Assembly (NCBI GenBank): GCA_937892815.1
Contig: CALBHZ010000034.1
Location: 1 to 5,573, forward strand
Reading direction: 5' to 3'
Source: an uncultured archaeon
GTDB taxonomy: Archaea > Thermoproteota > Nitrososphaeria > Conexivisphaerales > CALBHZ01
DNA: 5,573 nt
Shown here: piece after piece, positions 1 through 5,070 of the stretch
How positions within the stretch are numbered: position 1 is the stretch's first letter
Layout: every line of letters begins with the position of its first letter
Notes under the pieces: model-generated
What the model was told of the DNA's origin: nothing
What the model saw: only the letters and a program-made list of their open reading frames with translations
Database searches by the model: none
Translations under genes and position numbers: made by a program

Positions 1-54
1 CCGAGATCTACACCGTCTAATTCGTCGGCAGCGTCAGATGTGTATAAGAGACAG
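1..54 (+). other. Illumina Nextera P5/i5 adapter remnant (sequencing artefact)
   Basis: This is library adapter, not genome. Bases 1-13 match the 3' part of the Illumina P5 oligonucleotide. Bases 14-21 (CGTCTAAT) sit exactly where the 8-base i5 index belongs, and from memory match a Nextera XT index (S510). Bases 22-35 (TCGTCGGCAGCGTC) are the Nextera read-1 primer tail. Bases 36-54 (AGATGTGTATAAGAGACAG) are the 19-bp Tn5 mosaic end used for tagmentation. All four parts are in the correct order with no gaps. The contig therefore ends where a library fragment began, and everything upstream of base 55 is missing. Translated in the frame of the following gene it gives a spurious MCIRDS leader. 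Confidence 0.98.
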
Positions 55-55
55 T

Positions 56-859
56 ATGAAAATAGCCGTTCTAGCTAAAGCGTCAATAGACCCTAACTTA
101 GTGGAGGTAGATAGCGCGAACAACGTTATCACCGAAGCGATGCCCCTCATTATAAGCTTATACGATAAGAACGCTATGGAAGAAGCTTTGAGAATTAAGG
201 AACGCTTAGGAGGAGAAATCCACGTGCTTTCGGCTCTGACTTGGGGACCTATCGATAGAAGGGAAAGTGAGGCGGAAAACGTGTTGAGGGAAATCATAGC
301 GATGGGAGCAGATAATACACACCTCATAGTAGATGAAGGGCTGATAAATGGTGATCCATCTATAACTAGCTTGGCCCTAGCTAGATTGGCGGAAAAACTA
401 GGAGGCTTCGATATCTACTTAGCCGGTGAAGCGTCTATGGACATGCTATCTTCTCAGCTTCCTTCTAAGTTCGCTGAAATCCTAGGCATACCGGTAATAA
501 GCTTCGTTAAAAAGCTTGAAATAGAGGATAAAAGGGTCAAAGCTGTAAGAAGCTTAGAAGACGTTCTTCAAACCGTGGAAACGGAGCTTCCAGCGGTAAT
601 AAGCGTAACTGGAGAAATCAATCAGCCTAGATATACTACAGCTTTGCAGATAAGGAAGGCCTTTAGAAAGCCCATAAATAAATATTCCCTATCAGACTTA
701 GGTATTGAGGCAGTAGAGAGAAGGGTAGAGAGGAAAGCGATAAAGATCTTACCTGTCGAGAGGAAGAGGGTTAAAGTAGAGGGGGAAAGCTACGAGGAAA
801 TGGCGGAGAAGCTAATCGAGGCCCTAATTAGGGAGGGGGTAATTAAGCCAGGAGGTTGA
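56..859 (+). CDS. etfB: Electron transfer flavoprotein beta subunit (EtfB/FixA family)
   Basis: This is the beta subunit of a heterodimeric electron transfer flavoprotein, a soluble cytoplasmic carrier that takes electrons from flavin dehydrogenases or NADH. The 267-residue protein has the usual family length. It begins MKIAVLAK, as family members do, and continues with YDKNAMEEALRIKE (36-49), REIIAMGAD (78-86), the nucleotide-loop region GEASMDMLSSQ (124-134), and the ETF-beta signature region VRSLEDVLQTVETELPAVIS (164-183) followed by NQPRY (189-193). The common TGQ of the loop is SSQ here. I chose ATG 56 because the longer reading from ATG 38 lies in adapter and adds the artefact MCIRDS. 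Only one native base precedes the start, so promoter and ribosome site are not visible and a slightly longer native N-terminus cannot be fully excluded. The stop is 4 bases before etfA, so the two are certainly one operon. Confidence 0.93.
   Translation: MKIAVLAKASIDPNLVEVDSANNVITEAMPLIISLYDKNAMEEALRIKERLGGEIHVLSALTWGPIDRRESEAENVLREIIAMGADNTHLIVDEGLINGDPSITSLALARLAEKLGGFDIYLAGEASMDMLSSQLPSKFAEILGIPVISFVKKLEIEDKRVKAVRSLEDVLQTVETELPAVISVTGEINQPRYTTALQIRKAFRKPINKYSLSDLGIEAVERRVERKAIKILPVERKRVKVEGESYEEMAEKLIEALIREGVIKPGG
850..856 (+). promoter_or_regulatory. Strong Shine-Dalgarno for etfA inside the end of etfB
   Basis: AGGAGGT is a full complement to the 16S rRNA 3' end and lies 7 bases before the etfA ATG at 864. 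It encodes the last residues of EtfB (PGG) and touches its TGA stop at 857-859. It fixes the etfA start and fits archaeal practice, where internal operon genes use ribosome binding sites while first genes are often leaderless. Confidence 0.85.
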
Positions 860-863
860 TAAG

Positions 864-1793
864 ATGAAGGCCTTAATTTTTGGGAATAAGACGCAGCATT
901 TACTAGAGCTCGTAGGCTTCGCTAAGCAGCTAAAGGCGGATGAAGTACACGTCTTAGCTGTATCGTTGGGAGAAGAAGACGTCAAGGAAGTAGCGGAATT
1001 AGGCGTCAATAAGATCTACTTGATAGAAGATAAAGACGTAACAACGGACGACGTCGTAGATAAGTTAATCGAGCTTTCTAAATCCGTAAACCCAGATGTA
1101 ATAGGAGGGCCTGGAACTAGAGATGGCTACGAAATTACGTCTAGATTGGGAGCAAGGTTAAACATCCCTACGGTTACAGAAGTCGTTGGAGTGAACATAG
1201 AGGAGGCCTTAACTCTTGAAAGAGCGGCTATAGGAGGAAGAGCCGTATGTATCGAAGTCGTTAAGCCTCCCGTTACTTTAACTATATCGCTAGGTAAGTT
1301 CAAGCCTCCGGAAGAGAAGGTAGGAGCAGCCGTCGTTGAGAAAGTATCCGTTGAGAAGAAAGGGAAAGTAAAGATAGTAAACGTAGAGGAGAAGGCGAAG
1401 GGAGGAATAGACATAGCGGCATCTCCTATCGTTGTCGGCGTCGGTAGAGGGTTTAAGAGCAAGGAGGACTTAGAGTTAGCGCAGAAGTTAGCGAACGCGT
1501 TAGGAGGAGCCGTAGGCTGTAGCAGGCCAATAGCGGCGGACTACGGATGGCTTCCAGAAGATGCATGGATAGGCTTCTCCGGTAAGAAGATAAGGCCGAA
1601 GCTCTATATGGCCTTAGGAATATCGGGCGCTGCCGAGCATATGGCGGGTGTAAGGGACGCTAACGTGATCGTTGCCGTAAATACGGACGAAAAAGCTCCT
1701 ATATTCGAGCAATCGGATTACGGAGTAGTAGCCGACCTCTACGAATTCGTGCCGGTGTTTTTAGATAGGCTAAAGAAGGTCCTCTCCAAGTAA
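864..1793 (+). CDS. etfA: Electron transfer flavoprotein alpha subunit (EtfA/FixB family)
   Basis: This is the alpha subunit, which carries the electron-transferring FAD and pairs with the EtfB encoded just upstream. The 309-residue length is normal. Residues 1-~180 form the N-terminal ETF domain (GGPGTRDGYEITSRLGARL, residues 81-99, then GGRAVCIEV). The C-terminal FAD domain starts near PIVVGVGRG (188-196). It has the FAD-contact pair S220-R221, the loop IGFSGK (236-241), the signature GISGAAEHMAG (252-262) with the flavin-contacting H259, N273, and APIFEQSDYGVVAD (278-291). Two positions differ from mitochondrial ETF: Gln-Thr of the QTGK loop is Phe-Ser, and the Gln before the His is Glu (E258). 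This suggests the FixB-like or bifurcating side of the family. No FixC, FixX or dehydrogenase gene is visible, so the electron partners are unknown. The start is fixed by the Shine-Dalgarno at 850-856. Confidence 0.95.
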   Translation: MKALIFGNKTQHLLELVGFAKQLKADEVHVLAVSLGEEDVKEVAELGVNKIYLIEDKDVTTDDVVDKLIELSKSVNPDVIGGPGTRDGYEITSRLGARLNIPTVTEVVGVNIEEALTLERAAIGGRAVCIEVVKPPVTLTISLGKFKPPEEKVGAAVVEKVSVEKKGKVKIVNVEEKAKGGIDIAASPIVVGVGRGFKSKEDLELAQKLANALGGAVGCSRPIAADYGWLPEDAWIGFSGKKIRPKLYMALGISGAAEHMAGVRDANVIVAVNTDEKAPIFEQSDYGVVADLYEFVPVFLDRLKKVLSK

Positions 1794-1807
1794 CATCATT
1801 ATTTTTT
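1794..1807 (+). terminator. Probable archaeal T-tract terminator after etfA
   Basis: Immediately after the etfA stop the + strand reads CATCATTATTTTTT, ending in a run of six T. Archaeal RNA polymerase commonly stops at such T-rich stretches without a hairpin. A second T-rich patch (about 1842-1853) follows inside the convergent exonuclease gene and could serve as backup. No comparable T run is visible on the - strand beyond the exonuclease stop. The assignment rests only on composition and position. Confidence 0.45.
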
Positions 1808-2504
1808 AGGATAGTCTGTACAGTTCCTTCAAGGTCTTTATCTTATTTTTCTTCACAATACTTAATAATATAAGGGAAGTGGTAAAGGCGTCTCCTAACG
1901 ACGTATGTCTCGCAACTATCGGAATTTCCAGCCTTCTCGCAAGCTCCTCTAAGCTCATAGCGCTTACATCCATTAAGTAATGGTAATATGGATGAATTAT
2001 AGATAGGAGCTTCTTTCCTAATCTCTGAACGTCGATTATGGGGTTCAGTAAGGGGATGTCAAAGCACTTCCTTAAATCCCTGTTTAAGACTAAGTAATCG
2101 AAGAGTGAAAAGGTGCATATTACGTCCTTTCCTACGAACTTCAAGAACTCCTTCAAGGCATCGGTAAGCTCATACGCATCGACTAAGAGATCCGGCGTTA
2201 TCTTATGGATTTTTATGCTTTCTTCGGTAACGTTTCCAGACTTCACTAATACGAGTAAGCTATCGTTAAGATCTACATCTAAGTTCTTTATGCCTATTGC
2301 TCCTATAGATACAATCTCACATTTCCTTACATCTAAGCCCGTAGTCTCGATATCGACGCATACGATCCTCGTGTCCTTTAGATCTACGTCTAAGTCAAGC
2401 TCGTTAAAGCCATCTAGGTACTTGCTTATAACATCATCTATCTTAGGCCTTACGAATAATTTCGCTAGCTTAAGCTTTAGCTTTAACCATAGGATAGAAG
2501 CCAT
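1806..2504 (-). CDS. DEDDh-family 3'-5' exonuclease (DnaQ/PolC-exo-like)
   Basis: This is a 232-residue protein of the DnaQ-like exonuclease superfamily, which removes nucleotides from 3' ends of DNA or RNA with two metal ions. ExoI is VDIETTG with D51 and E53. IHKIT at 99-103 matches the usual IHgIT element. ExoII is TFSLFDYLVLNRDL (131-144) with D136, lacking the common HN before it. ExoIII is H200-TSLG-D205, the H-x4-D spacing that defines DEDDh. All five catalytic residues are present. The first ~45 residues precede the nuclease fold and begin with alternating Leu and Lys. It is the second gene after the DUF294 nucleotidyltransferase, starting 22 bases inside it. The start is secure: an in-frame stop lies 21 bases upstream and no other start codon intervenes; a weak GGTG lies 10 bases before the ATG. 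The substrate cannot be read from the sequence; a DNA polymerase proofreading role is not implied. Confidence 0.88.
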   Translation of the reverse strand: MASILWLKLKLKLAKLFVRPKIDDVISKYLDGFNELDLDVDLKDTRIVCVDIETTGLDVRKCEIVSIGAIGIKNLDVDLNDSLLVLVKSGNVTEESIKIHKITPDLLVDAYELTDALKEFLKFVGKDVICTFSLFDYLVLNRDLRKCFDIPLLNPIIDVQRLGKKLLSIIHPYYHYLMDVSAMSLEELARRLEIPIVARHTSLGDAFTTSLILLSIVKKNKIKTLKELYRLS

Positions 2505-4333
2505 TCTCTCGTTACACCATACTTACTCGCTAGATATCCCTCTATTACCGCTTGAAGCCTTTTAATGGATTTCACGGACTCCCTCATCAATATCCTAGTT
2601 AACTTCTCCTCTATCTCCTCCTTAAACTCTTCTCCTCTAATCTCCTCTAGTTGGAGCTTTAATCTCAACCTAGATAGAAAGTCGTAAGAGCTGATTATAA
2701 TATCTCTATCTTCCCTGGATAAAACGCCTTTCTCATGTAGCTTAGATATCCTCTTAATGGTATTTGTTTCTTCGATTCCCTCAGCTAGAGACAGCAACCT
2801 CACACCTGTGAATATAGGCTTCAATAAGTTCTTTACCTCCTTACTCTTAATTGAAGAAGGACTTATCCTTATCTCAGTTTTAAACAAATCCTTTGCAAGA
2901 AGCCAAACGAAGACCGGCCTCTCCTTCGTTAGGGAGATAACTTCTCTCCTCAACTTCTTGACGTAATCTCCCCTTCCGTATACGCTCCTAAAATCCAGTA
3001 AGATATTTAATAGCATGATGTTCTTATCGCTAGGAGAGGCGGTTAATCCCTGAAAGAATTCAAGCCATTCACTTACCGACTTACACCACTTAGGGTTGTC
3101 GACCGAGAAACCTCCTTCACAACCCAGATATCCAATCTCCTTTAACATCTTCATAATACATTTACCTAGCTCTAAGATCTTCGATCTACTTCTTTCTCCA
3201 ATTCCATCTTCAAATACTATTCCAGAATCTATATCCGACTCGATCGTGAGCTCTCCTCTTCCTAAACTCCCAAATCCCATAAATGAAAAATCGTTAGAGG
3301 TATATCCCACTTCTTCCTTAGCCAAGGAAATTACCTTGTTAATCAACTTATCGGTTACGAGCGTAATTAGGTTAGATATGCGATGGAACTCTAACGCCCT
3401 ATTCAAAAGCTGTTGAGCCAAGCCTTCAAGTCTTCCTCTAATTCTAGCTAAATCCTCGAGAGTATCCATCTTTTCAATATCCCTAATCATGTAGTACGGG
3501 TTGTAGAATTCTTGTAACATGATATCCCTCATCGTTATCACTCCCTTTACCCTTCCTTTCTCTAAAACTACTAGGTGTTTGATGTTGTGTTTCAACATCT
3601 GCATGTAGGCGTCTAAACAGGAGGCCTCGTAATCTATAGTCCATACCGGAGATGACATAAAGGAATCAACTCTTCGATTGAGGTTTAAATCTAAAGCAAC
3701 TATCCGCTTTATGTCCGTATCCGTTACTATCCCTAAGGGATGATCGTCTTTAACTATCACTATAGAGCTAACCCCTTCTTGATACATTTTTTCAATAGCC
3801 TCTCTTAACGTGCTCCTTATTGAGCACGTAACGGGCTTTTTGAGAATTATATCCTTAATTTTAGTATGGGCGAGGGGGTAATACCACGGCTTTTCCGTTC
3901 TCATGGTAGCCGTCTTCGCAGCTCTACTCCTTAAAGCCCCTATGAGGAACCTATAGATTTCGTTGTTCTCTTTAAGAATGGGCTCAAAAACATCCCTAGG
4001 TATTTCATATAGTATCGTATCTTCAACGGCCTCAGCGTTTAAAAATGGAGGGGTTCGCATTAAAAACGAAGTAACTCCAAATACATCTCCTTGCGTTAAA
4101 AGCTCTACAACCTCCATCGTCTTGGGATCCGTTAAGCTAACGGAACCCTTTAAAATTACGAAAAGCCTATCTAGTGGCTTCTTCATCTCGGACGAAAAAA
4201 TCACGCTTCTCCTAGGATAATAGGAAATCTTAACGGACTTAGCTAAGTCATACAGATCTCTACTGTTTAACATATTAAAGGGAGGTGTTGAAGCTAGAAA
4301 CCTCTTTATCTCTTCTACGACGGGGTTCTTCAC
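2483..4333 (-). CDS. cNMP-binding/CBS/DUF294 putative nucleotidyltransferase
   Basis: This 616-residue signalling-type protein matches the usual length and order of the DUF294 family. Residues ~12-125 form a cyclic-nucleotide-binding (Crp-like) beta roll. Two CBS domains follow (about 156-212 and 218-275), typical sensors of AMP, ATP or SAM. The nucleotidyltransferase domain (about 295-420) has the GlnD-like active site G355-S-L-G-R-G-E361 then SDID with D367 and D369, plus the family element CEGGFSVDNPKW (405-416). The DUF294 C-terminal domain (~430-600) contains LLDFRSVYG. The cNMP pocket lacks the usual Glu and Arg (FGVTSF... PPFLNA, 85-100), so classical cAMP/cGMP binding is doubtful. The catalytic target is unknown; GlnD kinship suggests nucleotidyl transfer to a protein. 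Translation starts at GTG: an in-frame TAA ends 3 bases upstream of it, and a TATA box lies ~27 bases before it, implying a leaderless mRNA. No membrane segments are seen. Confidence 0.9.
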   Translation of the reverse strand: MKNPVVEEIKRFLASTPPFNMLNSRDLYDLAKSVKISYYPRRSVIFSSEMKKPLDRLFVILKGSVSLTDPKTMEVVELLTQGDVFGVTSFLMRTPPFLNAEAVEDTILYEIPRDVFEPILKENNEIYRFLIGALRSRAAKTATMRTEKPWYYPLAHTKIKDIILKKPVTCSIRSTLREAIEKMYQEGVSSIVIVKDDHPLGIVTDTDIKRIVALDLNLNRRVDSFMSSPVWTIDYEASCLDAYMQMLKHNIKHLVVLEKGRVKGVITMRDIMLQEFYNPYYMIRDIEKMDTLEDLARIRGRLEGLAQQLLNRALEFHRISNLITLVTDKLINKVISLAKEEVGYTSNDFSFMGFGSLGRGELTIESDIDSGIVFEDGIGERSRSKILELGKCIMKMLKEIGYLGCEGGFSVDNPKWCKSVSEWLEFFQGLTASPSDKNIMLLNILLDFRSVYGRGDYVKKLRREVISLTKERPVFVWLLAKDLFKTEIRISPSSIKSKEVKNLLKPIFTGVRLLSLAEGIEETNTIKRISKLHEKGVLSREDRDIIISSYDFLSRLRLKLQLEEIRGEEFKEEIEEKLTRILMRESVKSIKRLQAVIEGYLASKYGVTREWLLSYG

Positions 4334-4355
4334 GTATTAGAAATGTAATCTGAGC

Positions 4356-4364
4356 TTATTTAAG
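4356..4364 (-). promoter_or_regulatory. TATA box of the DUF294 gene (leaderless promoter)
   Basis: The - strand reads CTTAAATAA, centred about 27 bases before the GTG at 4333. It is preceded by a purine/A-rich CGAAAT that could act as the TFB recognition element. This spacing puts transcription start at or next to the start codon, and no Shine-Dalgarno is present. It would drive both the DUF294 gene and the overlapping exonuclease gene. Confidence 0.65.
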
Positions 4365-4378
4365 ATTTCGAGGAAAGC

Positions 4379-4387
4379 TTTATAATA
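4379..4387 (+). promoter_or_regulatory. TATA box of the DUF2848 gene (leaderless promoter)
   Basis: TTTATAATA is centred about 28 bases before the ATG at 4411, with a purine-rich GAGGAAAG just upstream as a candidate TFB recognition element. No Shine-Dalgarno lies before the ATG, and it is the first start codon downstream of the box, so a leaderless transcript is expected. The box lies only about 15 bases from the divergent promoter on the other strand. Confidence 0.65.
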
Positions 4388-4410
4388 GCAGATCCTTCAC
4401 TTTTCTAAAA

Positions 4411-5070
4411 ATGCGGAAAGTAGAAATTTCCGTAAATGGGAAGGAAATCGAGTTTGAAGTAAAGAAGTTGATATGCGCAGGATATACGGGAAGGAATAGG
4501 GAGCTCGTAATGAAACATATAAAGGAACTTGAGCTTTTAGGAGTTCCACCTCCTCCTAAAGTACCTATGATGTACGAAATATCGCCTCATTTAATTACTA
4601 CAGATGAAAACTTAGAAGTGGGGAGCGATAAAACGAGCGGTGAGGTTGAATACGTACTATTATTTGGAAGAGATGAAGTGTATGTTACGGTAGGAAGCGA
4701 TCATACGGATAGAGAGGTAGAGAAGATAGATGTGAGGAGATCTAAAGAACTATGTCCTAAAGTAATAGCTAAGGAAGCATGGAGATTTGAGGAGGTTAAA
4801 GATTATTGGGATGAAATCCTTATTAGATCGTTTATTAAAGAGGATGATGAGATCAAGATCTATCAAGAAGGTAGGTTATCCTCGATCTTACATCCTAATG
4901 ATTTAGTTAAAGAGATAAGTGGAACGCCTAACGGATTAGTTCTCTTCTCTGGAACGATACCTCTTAAGGAGAAGCTGACCTTCTCAAAGTACTATAAAAT
5001 AGAGATGGTGGATCCGGTGAGAGACAGATCGATCGTTCATCAGTACAATGTTATCGTTAAGCGTCTATGA
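4411..5070 (+). CDS. DUF2848 family protein, possible FAH-like hydrolase
   Basis: This 219-residue soluble protein matches the DUF2848 family over its full length; the family has no settled function. Recognisable blocks are AGYTGRNRELVMKHIKEL (23-40), VPMMYEI (51-57), SGEVEYVL (76-83), the hallmark GSDHTDREVE (95-104), SKELCPK (111-117), YWDEI (132-136), YQEG (151-154), GTPNG (171-175), SGTIP (180-184) and a C-terminal MVDPVRDRSIVHQYNV. Two features recall fumarylacetoacetate-hydrolase-like enzymes: E78-x-E80 with D97 or D100 as possible metal ligands, and the SGTPNG segment. That link is my inference. It has its own leaderless promoter, diverges from the DUF294 gene, and its stop overlaps the convergent isochorismatase-like gene by 14 bases. 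There is no signal peptide or membrane segment. A role in hydrolysing a small acid or amide is plausible but unproven. Confidence 0.82.
   Translation: MRKVEISVNGKEIEFEVKKLICAGYTGRNRELVMKHIKELELLGVPPPPKVPMMYEISPHLITTDENLEVGSDKTSGEVEYVLLFGRDEVYVTVGSDHTDREVEKIDVRRSKELCPKVIAKEAWRFEEVKDYWDEILIRSFIKEDDEIKIYQEGRLSSILHPNDLVKEISGTPNGLVLFSGTIPLKEKLTFSKYYKIEMVDPVRDRSIVHQYNVIVKRL

Noticed and set aside
36..54. Tn5 mosaic end as evidence for a natural transposon
   Set aside because: It is directly preceded by the Nextera primer tail, an index and P5 sequence, so it comes from library tagmentation.
34..327. 97-residue open frame on the - strand
   Set aside because: It is antisense to the well-supported etfB and its C-terminus (LSLIHI) is translated from the adapter.
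824..1009. Short - strand frame over the etfB/etfA junction, and similar frames at 1127-1462, 2757-2966, 3096-3416, 3963-4220 and 5324-5512
   Set aside because: All lie opposite strongly supported genes and show the skewed composition of shadow frames.
1806..2504. Calling the exonuclease a DNA polymerase III epsilon subunit
   Set aside because: Archaea lack that polymerase, and the linkage to a DUF294 protein points to a different role; only the superfamily is supported.
2113..2565. 150-residue + strand open frame opposite the exonuclease/DUF294 junction
   Set aside because: It is Ser/Thr/Phe-rich low-information translation opposite two recognised genes, with no family motif, promoter or ribosome site.
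3808..3829. Perfect 8-bp inverted repeat (ACGTGCTC / GAGCACGT) with a 6-base loop, with a short T run at 3836-3840 on the + strand
   Set aside because: It lies within the codons of the first CBS domain (CSIRST); archaea do not depend on hairpin terminators and no + strand gene precedes it. It is probably chance, though a DNA- or RNA-structure role is not excluded.
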